A DNA stretch of 64,000 nt from Kitasatospora aureofaciens (lineage in GTDB: Bacteria; Actinomycetota; Actinomycetes; Streptomycetales; Streptomycetaceae), in NCBI RefSeq assembly GCF_001188955.3, contig NZ_JPRF03000015.1, forward strand, positions 62,001 to 126,000. Direction: 5' to 3'. Below the pieces are notes generated by a model. That model did no database searches, had not been told where the DNA came from, and saw only the letters and a program-made list of their open reading frames with translations. A program made the translations under genes and the position numbers. Positions 9,756 through 18,278 of the stretch are shown here, piece by piece (within the stretch, counting starts at the first letter, position 1; each line of letters begins with the position of its first letter).

Positions 9756-11030
9756 TCACTCCACGGGAGCCGAGCCAGCAGCCGACTCGGGAACCGAGCC
9801 AGCAGCCGACTCGGGAACCGGCGAGGCAGGAACCGACGGAGCAGGAGCGGGAGCCGAAGCGGCGGAAGCACCCGCCGCCCGCACCACCCGCAGGTACTCC
9901 ACCCCGTTGAGCGCCACCAGCAGCACCGCCAGCACCCCCAGCACCACCAGCGCAGGCAGCCGCACCATCGCGGGCAGCAGACCCAGCACCACCACCGCCG
10001 CGGCGATCCGGGTCGTCGACATCCGGCGGAACATCATCCAGCGGGTGTACCCGAAGGTCAGCAGGTACAGCCCGCACCCGCCGTACAGCAGCGCCACCGA
10101 CCCGGCGCCGAGCGCCCGCCACGGGTCGGCCACTGTCTCCTCGAAGCCGACCGCCACCCCGATCACCCCGGCGGCCAGCGCCAGGTGCCCGTACTGGAAG
10201 ATCCGCCGGACCACGTCCCGCCGCGAGTCGGCGACCTCCACGGCGTGCCGCATCGCGTCCGCCGCGAACACGAAGTACTGCCACCACAGGCCGGCCGAGA
10301 TGGTGAACGCGGCAGCCACGGCGAGCAGTTCGGGCACGTCCAGCCGGGCCACGGCGGCCGAGCCGCCGATCCCGACGACCGACTCGCCGATCGCCACCAG
10401 CAGGAACAGTGCGAACCGCTCGGGCATGTGCGACGGATGGTAGGCCACGTCCGCGAGCCGCCGCCGGAACACCAGCGGCGCGGAAAGGTCGCAGAGCGCG
10501 GCCGCCGCCCACAGCACCAGCCTCGGGCCGTCCGGCAGCAGCCCGCCGACCAGCAGCAGCGGCCCGCTGGCCAGCACGCCCGCCCCGTACGGACCGCGCC
10601 AGACGCCCGGGACGCGCACCAGCAGGAGCAGCAGCACCACCCGGGCCAGCCAGTACGCGGCGCCGAGCAGCACGCCCCGGCGGCCGTACGCGCCGGGGAC
10701 GGCGAGCGCCATGAACAGGCCGGTCAGTCCGACCAGCAGGATGCCGAGCCGGTCCCGCAGGTTGTCGACGTCCCGGATGTTGGCCTGCACGGTGGTGCCG
10801 ACCCAGCACCAGTAGACCGGCACGAACACCACCAGTGCCCGGACCAGCCCGGTGAGGTCGTGCTGGTGGTGCAGCAGTCCGGAGACCTGGGTGATCGCGA
10901 AGACGAAGACCAGGTCGAAGTAGAGCTCCGCCCAGGTGACCCGCTTCTCCCCGGAGCCCGCAGCCTCCCCCGCCGCCGCGCCCGCCGCCGCGCCCGCCGC
11001 TTCCCCCTTCGCTTCCCCCGTCGCACTCAT
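9756..11030 (-). CDS. Low-temperature-requirement A (LtrA) family membrane protein
   Basis: Polytopic membrane protein of the LtrA family, whose biochemical role is still unclear. The family signature ELYFDLVFVFAITQVSGLLH opens the conserved part. About twelve hydrophobic segments follow, separated by short loops, including TTVQANIRDVDNLRDRLGIL and MPERFALFLLVAIGESVVG, the most conserved family stretch. The N-terminal 28 residues are Ala/Gly/Glu low complexity from GC-rich repeats, and the last ~30 residues contain repeated ESAAGS. 424 residues. Only its family, not its substrate, can be assigned. Confidence 0.88.
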   Translation of the reverse strand: MSATGEAKGEAAGAAAGAAAGEAAGSGEKRVTWAELYFDLVFVFAITQVSGLLHHQHDLTGLVRALVVFVPVYWCWVGTTVQANIRDVDNLRDRLGILLVGLTGLFMALAVPGAYGRRGVLLGAAYWLARVVLLLLLVRVPGVWRGPYGAGVLASGPLLLVGGLLPDGPRLVLWAAAALCDLSAPLVFRRRLADVAYHPSHMPERFALFLLVAIGESVVGIGGSAAVARLDVPELLAVAAAFTISAGLWWQYFVFAADAMRHAVEVADSRRDVVRRIFQYGHLALAAGVIGVAVGFEETVADPWRALGAGSVALLYGGCGLYLLTFGYTRWMMFRRMSTTRIAAAVVVLGLLPAMVRLPALVVLGVLAVLLVALNGVEYLRVVRAAGASAASAPAPAPSVPASPVPESAAGSVPESAAGSAPVE

Positions 11031-11069
11031 CCGCGCCCTGCCTCCCCGCCCTGCGGCACACCTACGAGA

Positions 11070-11106
11070 CGAGCCCCGCCCCGGCGCTCGGCCGGAACGG
11101 GGCTCG
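11070..11106 (-). terminator. Terminator-like hairpin after the HAD-IIA gene
   Basis: Inverted repeat CGAGCCCCG (11070-11078) and CGGGGCTCG (11098-11106), 19-nt loop, 17 nt past the stop of the phosphatase gene. There is no T-run, as is usual in Streptomyces. Confidence 0.5.
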
Positions 11107-11123
11107 CGACTGCACCGCAGAGG

Positions 11124-11903
11124 CTAGACCAGCTCGACCAGGTCCGCGATCGACTTGACCACCCGGCTCGGCCGGTACGGGAAGCGCTCCACGTCGGCGG
11201 CGGAGGTCAGGCCGGTGAGCACCAGGACGGTCTCCATGCCGGCCTCCATGCCCGCGACGATGTCGGTGTCCATCCGGTCGCCGATCATCACGGCGCTCTC
11301 CGAGTGGGCACCGGCGGTGTTCAGCGCCTCACGCATCATCAGCGGGTTGGGCTTGCCGACGAAGTACGGCTCCACGCCGGTGGCCTTGGTGATCAGGGCC
11401 GCGACCGAGCCGGTGGCCGGCAGCACCCCCTCGGTGGAGGGGCCGGTCTCGTCCGGGTTGGTGCAGATGAACCGGGCGCCCTGGTTGATCAGGCGGATCG
11501 CCTTGGTGAGCGCCTCGAAGGAGTAGGTGCGGGTCTCGCCGAGGACCACGTAGTCGGGGTTGTTGTCGGTCAGGACGTACCCGGCCTGGTACAGCGCGGT
11601 GGTGAGGCCGGCCTCGCCGATCACGTACGCCGTGCCGTTCGGCCGCTGGCCCGCCAGGAACTTGGCGGTGGCCAGGGCGGAGGTCCAGATGCACTCCTCC
11701 GGCACCTCCAGGCCCATCCCGGCCAGTCGGGCGCTCAGGTCGCGCGGGGTGTAGATGGAGTTGTTGGTGAGGACCAGGAAGGGCTTGCCGGACTCCCGCA
11801 GCCTGCGCAGGAACTCCTCCGCGCCGGGGATCGGCGTGCCCTCGTGGATGAGGACACCGTCCATGTCGGTCAGCCAGGACTCGATGGGCTTGCGGTCTGC
11901 CAC
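11124..11903 (-). CDS. HAD superfamily IIA phosphatase (NagD-like)
   Basis: Cytosolic phosphatase of the HAD subfamily IIA, which acts on small phosphorylated metabolites such as nucleotides, sugar phosphates or phosphoglycolate. Motif I is DMDGVL with the nucleophilic Asp; motif II LVLTNNS; motif III FVGKPNPLMM; motif IV MIGDRMDTDIVAG. All catalytic residues are present. 259 residues, the usual size for NagD. Start ATG at 11903. Its neighbour upstream is an oxidoreductase gene on the other strand. The physiological substrate cannot be told from the sequence. Confidence 0.9.
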   Translation of the reverse strand: MADRKPIESWLTDMDGVLIHEGTPIPGAEEFLRRLRESGKPFLVLTNNSIYTPRDLSARLAGMGLEVPEECIWTSALATAKFLAGQRPNGTAYVIGEAGLTTALYQAGYVLTDNNPDYVVLGETRTYSFEALTKAIRLINQGARFICTNPDETGPSTEGVLPATGSVAALITKATGVEPYFVGKPNPLMMREALNTAGAHSESAVMIGDRMDTDIVAGMEAGMETVLVLTGLTSAADVERFPYRPSRVVKSIADLVELV

Positions 11904-12130
11904 GTGCGTGTCTCCCGAGGTGTTGCAACGTCTTGCGTGGGGCCCTGACCCGGCACAGCCTAATCCGCGCGGGTGACCGGGGACAGGACGTCCCGCTGGG
12001 CGGAATGCGGCGACCCGGCGGCGGGCGGGCAGCGACCCGACAGCGGCCGAGCAGCGGCCGTACGACCGCCGGGCGGCGTCCGTACGGCCGAACCGGGAGC
12101 AACCGGGCGCCTCGTGATTGAGTAGGCGGC

Positions 12131-13219
12131 ATGAATCCGCAGACCCCCCGCGCCCCGCACGACCGCCCGCTGCGCGTCGGCCTGATCGGCTACGGCCTGG
12201 CCGGCTCCGCCTTCCACGCCCCGCTCATCGCCACCACCCCGGGGCTGCGGCTGGACGCCGTGGTCACCGCCAACCCGGAGCGCCGCGAGCAGCTGCGGCA
12301 GGAGCACCCCGACGCCCGCGCGGTCGACACCCCGGAGCAGTTGCTCGCGGACCCGGACGCGCTGGACCTGGTCGTCATCGCCTCGCCCAACCGCACCCAC
12401 GCCCCGCTCGCCCGCGCCGCCCTGCGGGCGGGCCTGGCCACCGTCGTGGACAAGCCGCTGGCCGGCACCTCCGCCGAGGCGCTGGAGCTGTGCCGGCTCG
12501 CCGACGAGCGGGGCGTCCTGCTCTCGGTGTTCCAGAACCGGCGCTGGGACGGCGACTTCCTCACCGCGAGCCGACTGGTACGCGGCGGGGCGCTCGGCCG
12601 GGTGCACCGCTTCGAGTCCCGTTTCGAGCGCTTCCGTCCCAAGCCCAAGCCGGGCTGGCGCGAGCTGGCCGACCCGGCGGAGATCGGCGGCACCCTGTAC
12701 GACCTGGGCAGCCACCTGGTCGACCAGGCGCTCACCCTGTTCGGTCCGGTCGAGACGGTGTACGCGGAGATCGACGTGCGGCGCGACGGCGCGGTGGTGG
12801 ACGACGACGCCTTCCTGGCCCTGACCCACGCCTCCGGCACCCGCTCCCACCTGTGGACCAGCGCCATCACCCCGCTGATCGGCCCCCGGCTGCGGGTGCT
12901 CGGCGACACTGCCGGGTACGTCAAGCACGGCATGGACCCGCAGGAGGCGGAGCTGCGGTCGGGCCACCGCCCGGACGGCAGCCACCCGTGGGGCGCCGAC
13001 CTGCCCGAGCACTACGGCACCCTGGGCAGCGACGAGTCCGCGATCTCCCTGCCCACCGACCCGGGCGACTACCCGGCCTACTACGCCGGCATCGCCGCCG
13101 CCCTGGCCGTCCCCGGCACCCCGCCCCCGGTCGACCCGCGCGACGCGGTCGCCACCCTCACCGTCCTGGAGGCGGCCCGTACCTCGGCCGCCACCGGCAC
13201 GACGGTCCGGCTGGACTGA
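12131..13219 (+). CDS. Gfo/Idh/MocA family oxidoreductase
   Basis: NAD(P)-dependent sugar or inositol-type dehydrogenase. The N-terminal Rossmann fold is shown by GLIGYGLAGSAFHAPLI (residues 17-33), followed by IASPNRTHAPLA and the conserved DKPLAGT, in which the Lys takes part in catalysis. The C-terminal alpha/beta domain contains GGTLYDLGSHLVDQALTLFG with the conserved Asp and His. 362 residues, family-standard. The ATG is 11 nt after a stop codon, with no strong ribosome site. The stand-alone position gives no hint of substrate. Confidence 0.9.
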   Translation: MNPQTPRAPHDRPLRVGLIGYGLAGSAFHAPLIATTPGLRLDAVVTANPERREQLRQEHPDARAVDTPEQLLADPDALDLVVIASPNRTHAPLARAALRAGLATVVDKPLAGTSAEALELCRLADERGVLLSVFQNRRWDGDFLTASRLVRGGALGRVHRFESRFERFRPKPKPGWRELADPAEIGGTLYDLGSHLVDQALTLFGPVETVYAEIDVRRDGAVVDDDAFLALTHASGTRSHLWTSAITPLIGPRLRVLGDTAGYVKHGMDPQEAELRSGHRPDGSHPWGADLPEHYGTLGSDESAISLPTDPGDYPAYYAGIAAALAVPGTPPPVDPRDAVATLTVLEAARTSAATGTTVRLD

Positions 13220-13239
13220 CGGCCGCAGACGGCGGGGGC

Positions 13240-13662
13240 TCACAGCCCGATGATCTCCACCGCCGAGCCCAGGCCCCGGAAGTCCGCCACGTTGCGGGTG
13301 TACAGCGGCAGTCCGTGCGCGGAGGCGACGGCGGCGATCATCAGGTCGATCCGGCGGGGGCGCGGCTGGCGACCGGCGGCGATCGTCAGGGTGACGAGGG
13401 TCCCGTAGCGGGCGGCGGCGGCCGCGTCGAAGGGCAGCGGGTCGAAGTCGGCCATCGCCGCGCCCAGCACCTCCAGCCGGGCCGCCCGGCTGACCGGGTC
13501 GCGGGCCATCGAGACGCCCTGCTGGAGCTCGGCGAAGGTGATCGCGGTCAGCTCGGGCACGGCGGGCAGGTCGGCCGGGTTCAGCAGCGCCAGGTCGATG
13601 TACACGCAGGTGTCCAGCACCCCGGCGGGCCGCCGTCGGGGTGCTCTGCGGCGCTCAGCCAC
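13240..13662 (-). CDS. PIN-domain toxin of a type II toxin-antitoxin pair
   Basis: Predicted VapC-type ribonuclease. Acidic Mg-binding residues are visible in order: VLDTCVYIDL near residue 16, TFAELQQGV, RIDLMIAAVA and RNVADF. 140 residues. The GTG start at 13662 lies inside the antitoxin gene (8-nt overlap with its stop), which is typical translational coupling. The first 14 residues are Arg-rich and unlike other PIN proteins. The target RNA is unknown. The partner is a Phd/YefM-type antitoxin rather than VapB. Confidence 0.85.
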   Translation of the reverse strand: MAERRRAPRRRPAGVLDTCVYIDLALLNPADLPAVPELTAITFAELQQGVSMARDPVSRAARLEVLGAAMADFDPLPFDAAAAARYGTLVTLTIAAGRQPRPRRIDLMIAAVASAHGLPLYTRNVADFRGLGSAVEIIGL

Positions 13663-13939
13663 GCCGCCGCTCGAACGGGTCGTCGCCCTCGTCCCCCACC
13701 AGTTCCTCGGGCCCGAAGTACTCCTCGGCCTCCTTGCGCATCTCCTGGTAGTCCACCCGCGGCAGCTTCACGTGCCGGGCCACCAGCTCCTCCGCCGTGA
13801 GCCTCCGGCGTCCGGACACCGGCCGCAGCTCCGCGACCTCGACCCCGTTCCTGGTGATGTGGAAGGTCTCCCCGGCCTCCACAGCGTCCATCACCGCGGC
13901 GGAGTTGTTCCGGAACTCCCGCTGGGTAATCGTCTTCAT
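13655..13939 (-). CDS. Phd/YefM-family antitoxin
   Basis: Antitoxin and probable autorepressor of the downstream PIN toxin. The start MKTITQREFRNNSAAVMDAV is the classic Phd/YefM N-terminal DNA-binding region, followed by GETFHITRNGVEVAELRPV. The acidic, flexible C-terminus (EAEEYFGPEELVGDEGDDPFE) is the likely toxin-neutralising tail. 94 residues. ATG at 13939 is chosen because the family begins exactly there; the frame runs open upstream without conservation. The stop overlaps the toxin start by 8 nt. Confidence 0.87.
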   Translation of the reverse strand: MKTITQREFRNNSAAVMDAVEAGETFHITRNGVEVAELRPVSGRRRLTAEELVARHVKLPRVDYQEMRKEAEEYFGPEELVGDEGDDPFERRRG

Positions 13940-14100
13940 GGATCCACGGTAGCCCCGTGTAGCACGGGTGGCTACGGCTCGCGCGAGCACTCCTCCGCTA
14001 CGCCGTGCGCCCGTCCGCCCCTTCGCCGGGAACCCGACGCACCGTACGATCGTCCTGCTGTACGACCGGGAGCCCGGAGACATCGAGAGGAGCGTGTGCC

Positions 14101-14394
14101 GTGGGCGTTGTGGCGTTCCTGCTCGGCCTGCTCCGGATGTTGACCGGACAGCTGGTGACCGACGGCGGCGCGCTCACGTCCGTAGCCGCCGTGGCGGCCG
14201 TGGCCCTGGTGGCCGGTGCGGTCGCGGGCGCCCTGGCCGGGGCGCGGCTGTTGGGGGCCCGGGCCCCGGCGGCGGTGCGCAGCGGAGTGCTGCGGCGCCG
14301 GGCGTTCCGTACGGCGTTCCTTCCGCAGCGTGATCCGGACGCCCGGGGCAGGCGACGCCCCAGGGCGCCGGGAGCGGCCCCGGCGGCCGCGTAA
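14101..14394 (+). CDS. Small membrane protein, possibly DUF6412
   Basis: 97-residue protein of unknown function. Two hydrophobic segments, VVAFLLGLLRMLTG and an Ala/Val-rich helix (VAAVAAVALVAGAVAGALAG), are followed by a basic C-terminal tail. GTG at 14101 is chosen because GAGAGGAG stands 8-13 nt upstream. It lies 87 nt before a YidC/Oxa1 paralogue on the same strand, so the two are probably co-transcribed. I associate such a small protein next to a YidC paralogue with the DUF6412 family, but this is from memory. Confidence 0.7.
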   Translation: MGVVAFLLGLLRMLTGQLVTDGGALTSVAAVAAVALVAGAVAGALAGARLLGARAPAAVRSGVLRRRAFRTAFLPQRDPDARGRRRPRAPGAAPAAA

Positions 14395-14481
14395 CCTCTC
14401 ATCGCTCCATCGCCGTGGGTTCTTCGCGGCCGTCCTCCGCCGATCACTCATGTCCTGAGACCCCGGAGGGCTCGCTCAACC

Positions 14482-15177
14482 ATGTCCGTTCTGTCCGTTC
14501 TCGACCCGGCCGTCACCGTCGCCCACGCCGTGGTCTCCGCCATCGCCCACGTCCTGCCGACCGCGCTGGCGATCGTCCTGTTCGTCCTCGCCGTACGGCT
14601 GTGCCTGCACCCGCTGGCACGGGCGGCGGCGCGCGGGGAGAAGGCCCGTTCGAAACTCGCGCCGAAGGTCGCCGAGCTGAACAAGAAGCACCGGAACAGC
14701 CCGGAGAAGGCTCGCGAGGCGCTCGCCGAGCTGTACCGGAAGGAACAGGTCTCGCCGTTCGCGGGCTGCCTGCCGATGCTGGTCCAGATCCCGTTCTTCT
14801 CGGTGATGTACCGGCTGTTCACCACCCCGAACGACCTGCTGGACCACACCCTGTTCGGGGTGCCGCTCGGCCTGCACGTCGGGAACGCGCACGGCGCCGG
14901 GCAGTTCGCGGTGTTCGGCCTGCTGTACGCCGGGCTGGCGGCGGTCGGGTACGTCAACTACCGCCGGGCCCGGCGTGCGGCGGCGGCGGCGCAGACCACC
15001 CCGCAGCCGGGGGCGGCGCTGCTGCCGTACCTGTCCTTCGCCTCGGTGCTGTTCGCGGTACTGGTGCCGGTGGCCGCGGGGCTCTACCTGCTGACCACGA
15101 GCGTGTGGTCGGCCTCCGAGCGGGCCTGGCTGTACCGGGGTACGAACCAGGCCCCGGCGGCGGCGCTGGCGCTGTAG
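14482..15177 (+). CDS. YidC/Oxa1-family membrane insertase paralogue
   Basis: Predicted insertase that helps membrane proteins enter the lipid bilayer. The first membrane span includes VLAVRLCLHPL with the conserved groove arginine. A basic cytosolic helix (EKARSKLAPKVAELNKKH) and the strongly conserved FAGCLPMLVQIPFFSVMYRL follow, then three more spans. 231 residues, shorter than the main Streptomyces YidC, and the long C-terminal tail is absent. It is therefore a secondary paralogue rather than the rpmH-linked essential copy. ATG at 14482. Confidence 0.87.
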   Translation: MSVLSVLDPAVTVAHAVVSAIAHVLPTALAIVLFVLAVRLCLHPLARAAARGEKARSKLAPKVAELNKKHRNSPEKAREALAELYRKEQVSPFAGCLPMLVQIPFFSVMYRLFTTPNDLLDHTLFGVPLGLHVGNAHGAGQFAVFGLLYAGLAAVGYVNYRRARRAAAAAQTTPQPGAALLPYLSFASVLFAVLVPVAAGLYLLTTSVWSASERAWLYRGTNQAPAAALAL

Positions 15178-15256
15178 CGCGTCGCGGTCGCCCGCGCGCT
15201 CGCCGCTCGCCGCGCGCCGCGCGCCGCGCGCCGCGCGGCGCTGTGACTGCGGGGCC
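15178..15256. repeat. GCGCGCC tandem microrepeat between convergent genes
   Basis: The stretch near 15205-15240 repeats CGCGCGC/CGCCGCG units about four times and is self-complementary, so it could act as a bidirectional terminator for the converging yidC-like and HAD genes. Confidence 0.45.
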
Positions 15257-15946
15257 TCAGAAGTGGCGCAGCAGCTCCGGGAAGGCCGTGAGCTGCAGCG
15301 TCGCCTCGTCCGGGCCGAGGTCCACGTGCTCCAGCACCCAGGTGTGCTCGTGCGGGATGAACACGGTGCGCAGGCCGGCCCGGCGGGCGGGGGCGATGTC
15401 GGACTTGGGTGAGTTGCCGATCATCCAGGTCCGGTCCGGGTCGAGGCCGAGCTCGGTGGTCAGCTGCCGGTAGGTGTCCACGGACTTCTCGGCCACGATG
15501 TGGATGCCGCGGAAGTGGTGGTCGATGCTGGAGGCCGTCACCTTGGCCTGCTGCTCCTCCTGGTCGCCCTTGGTCAGCAGCAGCAGGTGGTGGCGGCCGG
15601 CGAGGGCGGTGAGGGTGTCGGCGACGCCGGTGATCAGCTCGACCTCGCCGCGGCGGGTGAGCGGGGCGAGCAGTTCGTCGATCCGGGCCAGCTCGGCCTC
15701 GGTGGGGGTGCGGTCGTCGTTCAGCTGCCGCAGGCAGTCCGCGAGGCTCTGCCGGAAGACGGTGGCGCCGTAGCCGAGGGCCGCCGCGTTGGCGGCCTCG
15801 ATCCGGTCGAGCAGGGTGCGGGTGGCCTCTCGCTCGACCGGGGTCGCGACCCAGTCCAGGAAGCCGGCGATGACCCGCTCGAAGAGGACGTTGTTCTCCC
15901 AGAGGGTGTCGTCGGCGTCGAAGATGAGGGTCTGGTCGGTGTGCAT
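15257..15946 (-). CDS. HAD-like hydrolase
   Basis: Haloacid-dehalogenase superfamily hydrolase of unknown substrate. Motif I LIFDADDTLWENN has both Asp residues; motif II LLLLTKGD; motif III includes KSVDTYRQL; motif IV MIGNSPKSDIAPA has Asn in the first acidic position and keeps the second Asp. 229 residues with a helical cap domain after motif I. ATG at 15946. It precedes a NUDIX gene by 57 nt on the same strand, so both may act in metabolite clean-up, though this is only suggested by position. Confidence 0.85.
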   Translation of the reverse strand: MHTDQTLIFDADDTLWENNVLFERVIAGFLDWVATPVEREATRTLLDRIEAANAAALGYGATVFRQSLADCLRQLNDDRTPTEAELARIDELLAPLTRRGEVELITGVADTLTALAGRHHLLLLTKGDQEEQQAKVTASSIDHHFRGIHIVAEKSVDTYRQLTTELGLDPDRTWMIGNSPKSDIAPARRAGLRTVFIPHEHTWVLEHVDLGPDEATLQLTAFPELLRHF

Positions 15947-16003
15947 CGAGGGTCCTCAGGGGTCCTTGGGTGGCGGGGCGGGATCCTTGGGCGGCGGGGT
16001 GGC

Positions 16004-16570
16004 TCAGCCGAGCAGGCGGGCGGCGCGGTCGAGGGTCTCGCGGAGGTTCTCCTCGGTGGTCCGCTCCCTGGCCTCCTCGACGGTGAGCCACTCCAGCGGG
16101 GAGGCGGGGTTCTCCGGCCTGGCGTCGTCCGGGGTGCCGGTGGCCAGCAGGAAGCGCAGGTCCGCGTGCTCGTGGGCGGGTTCGACGGGCGAGGCGGGGA
16201 CGGGCACCACGGCGAGGTGGACGAGGGCGGCGTCGGGCCAGGGGGTGAGGTCGGTCAGGCCGGTCTCCTCCAGGCCCTCGCGCAGGGCGATGTCCAGCGG
16301 CAGGGTCTCCCCGGGGTCGCCGTGGCCACCGACCTGCAGCCAGGCCTGCTGGCGGACGTGCCAGCGCAGCAGCACCCGGCGGGTCGGCGGGTGGACGATC
16401 AGCGCCGAGGCGGTGAAGTGCAGCGGGGTGCCGCGGTCCCAGGCGTCGGGGGCGTCCACCAGGGCGCGGGCCCGGGCGTGGTCGGCGGTCTCGACCGGGC
16501 CCTGCGGCCGGTGACCGGCCAGGAGTCGGGCCAGGTCGGGGCTCTGCGGTGCGGTGCCCGTGGTCACCAT
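16004..16570 (-). CDS. NUDIX hydrolase
   Basis: Hydrolase of nucleoside diphosphate derivatives or related compounds. The Nudix box is GHGDPGE...REGLEETGL, matching GX5EX7REUXEEXGU. Residues before it (HFTASALIVHP, VLLRWH) form the usual strands. 188 residues. ATG at 16570 was chosen because the family starts shortly after; GAGGAG is present about 11 nt upstream, slightly far. The frame is open further upstream but rich in Pro/Arg without conservation. Confidence 0.86.
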   Translation of the reverse strand: MVTTGTAPQSPDLARLLAGHRPQGPVETADHARARALVDAPDAWDRGTPLHFTASALIVHPPTRRVLLRWHVRQQAWLQVGGHGDPGETLPLDIALREGLEETGLTDLTPWPDAALVHLAVVPVPASPVEPAHEHADLRFLLATGTPDDARPENPASPLEWLTVEEARERTTEENLRETLDRAARLLG

Positions 16571-16839
16571 GATGCTGTGCTCTCCTCGTTCCGCCCCGGG
16601 GCCGGGTCGCGCCGCCTTCCGTCCGACCGCGTCACGTCGAGGAACGCCAACGGGCTTGCGGGAGCGGGCGATCGGGGCCGGGGGCTCCGGTTCCGGTGAA
16701 CCCGGGAAGCCTAGCCCGGGGAGGGTGGGGCGGCCCACCGGTTTTCCCGCTCCCCCTGGGCCGTACCTGCCGGTCGGGGTGCCTGCCCGGAGGCCGTAGC
16801 CTGTGGTGATCGTTTCGGGACAGGTGGAGGGATGTCGTC

Positions 16840-17607
16840 ATGGTGGCTGCTCCGGCGCTCGCCGAGCTGCGCGAGGTGTGCCAGCCGCAGGCCAAGCTGC
16901 AGAGCCGCAACGGTGAGCACTGGGCGGGTCGGATGTACATGCGGGCGATCTCGCTGCGGACCACCCGGCAGCTGGTGCGCACCCGGGTCTCGCCGAACAC
17001 CCTGACCTGGGTGATGGTGGTGTGCGGGGTCGGCGGCGGCGCGGCCCTGCTGATCCCGGGCCCGACCGGGGCGGTGCTCGCGGCGGTGCTGTTCCAGCTG
17101 TTCCTGCTGTTCGACTGTGTGGACGGCGAAGTGGCGCGCTGGAAGCGCCAGTTCAGCATGGCCGGGGTGTACGTGGACCGGCTCGGCGCCTACCTGGCGG
17201 ACGCCGCGCTGATGATCGGTGCGGGCGTACGGGCAGCCCGCGGCGGTTCGGAGCTGTGGGTGTCGGCGGGTCTGGCGGCGGCGCTGGGCGTGGTGCTGCT
17301 CAAGGCCTCGACGGACCTGGTGGACGTGGCCCGGGCCCGCAGCGGGCAGCCGCCGGCGAACGAGGAGTCGACCCAGCCGCGTTCCCAGGGCATCGCGACG
17401 GCCCGTCGGTTCGCCTCGATCTTCAAGATCCACCGGGTGACGAACGGCATCGAGGCCTCGCTGGTGCTGCTGGCGGCGGCCGCGGTGGATGCCGGGCTGC
17501 ACAACCTGGACGCCACCCGGTGGACGCTCGCCGGGATCACGGTGATCACCTGGGGGATGGTCGTGGCACACCTGGCGTCGATCCTGTCCTCCTCGCGGCT
17601 GCGGTGA
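16840..17607 (+). CDS. CDP-alcohol phosphatidyltransferase family membrane protein
   Basis: Membrane enzyme family that transfers a phospho-alcohol from a CDP-alcohol in phospholipid or polyol-phosphate synthesis. The signature is at residues 92-113: D92CVDGEVAR...G109VYVD113. The family motif DX2DGX2ARX8GX3DX3D expects a final Asp at residue 117, but the sequence has Ala117; the next Asp is at 121. Several hydrophobic helices surround it. ATG at 16840 with GGAGGGATGTC upstream. 255 residues. The missing final Asp, normally the catalytic base, makes the reaction uncertain. Confidence 0.85.
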   Translation: MVAAPALAELREVCQPQAKLQSRNGEHWAGRMYMRAISLRTTRQLVRTRVSPNTLTWVMVVCGVGGGAALLIPGPTGAVLAAVLFQLFLLFDCVDGEVARWKRQFSMAGVYVDRLGAYLADAALMIGAGVRAARGGSELWVSAGLAAALGVVLLKASTDLVDVARARSGQPPANEESTQPRSQGIATARRFASIFKIHRVTNGIEASLVLLAAAAVDAGLHNLDATRWTLAGITVITWGMVVAHLASILSSSRLR

Positions 17608-17648
17608 CGCCCGGCGGCCGCGATCGGCCTGCCCGGGGCTGAGACGGT

Positions 17649-17668
17649 CCTCCCCCACCAGGGGGAGG
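17649..17668 (+). terminator. Hairpin after the CDP-alcohol transferase gene
   Basis: CCTCCCCC (17649-17656), loop ACCA, GGGGGAGG (17661-17668): a perfect 8-bp stem about 40 nt past the stop. Confidence 0.55.
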
Positions 17669-17732
17669 GGTCCGGCACGAGCCCGCCGCCGGGCGGACGC
17701 CGATGCGGCGGCCCGCACGGGAGGGTGGACGC

Positions 17733-18266
17733 ATGACGACGCCCCGTACCGCCGCGCCCGCGACCTCCGCCGCGCCCGCCCCGCCGCGCTGGGCGGTCCG
17801 CGCCGCCCACCTGGCCGCGGTCACCGCACTGCCGGCTGGACTGTGGCGGCTCGGGCTGGTCCTGGGCTGGCACGGCGGGTACACCGACGCGGGCTACCAC
17901 GCGGTGGGCTTCACCGGCTGGGACGCCGTCTGGCCGCTCACCCTGAGCGTGCTCACCGAGGCGCTGGCCCTGCTCACCCTCGGCCTGGTCCGGCCGTGGG
18001 GCACGGTGTCGCCGCGCTGGATCCCGCTCCTCGGCGGGCGCCCGGTCGACCCGCACCGCGTCGTCCTGGCGGCCTCGCTGGGCGCCGCCGCGCTGACGGT
18101 GCTCTGGACTCCGTTCCTGGCCTGGTGGGCGATGCCGCACCCGAACATGACCCCGCTCGGGCACCTGCTGGTCGGCTTCCTCTATCTGCCCGCGGTTGCC
18201 TGGGGCCCGCTGCTCGCGGCGGTCACCGTCTCGTACCACCGCCGGCACCGCGCGACCGGCGCCTGA
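17733..18266 (+). CDS. Hypothetical integral membrane protein
   Basis: 177-residue protein with four predicted membrane helices (around 28-50, 65-85, 110-130 and 145-165). I do not recognise a family. Loops contain HGGYTDAGYHAVGFTGWDA and a Trp-rich segment FLAWWAMPHPNMT between helices 3 and 4. ATG at 17733 is supported by GGGAGGGTGG 7 nt upstream; an ATG 30 nt earlier lacks a site. It converges on the ArsR regulator with 12 nt between stops and shows no operon partner. Confidence 0.72.
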   Translation: MTTPRTAAPATSAAPAPPRWAVRAAHLAAVTALPAGLWRLGLVLGWHGGYTDAGYHAVGFTGWDAVWPLTLSVLTEALALLTLGLVRPWGTVSPRWIPLLGGRPVDPHRVVLAASLGAAALTVLWTPFLAWWAMPHPNMTPLGHLLVGFLYLPAVAWGPLLAAVTVSYHRRHRATGA

Positions 18267-18278
18267 CTCCGGCCTCCG

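Noticed and set aside
13240-13939. Canonical vapBC operon
   Set aside because: The antitoxin is of the Phd/YefM type, not VapB, so the pair is described by domain only.
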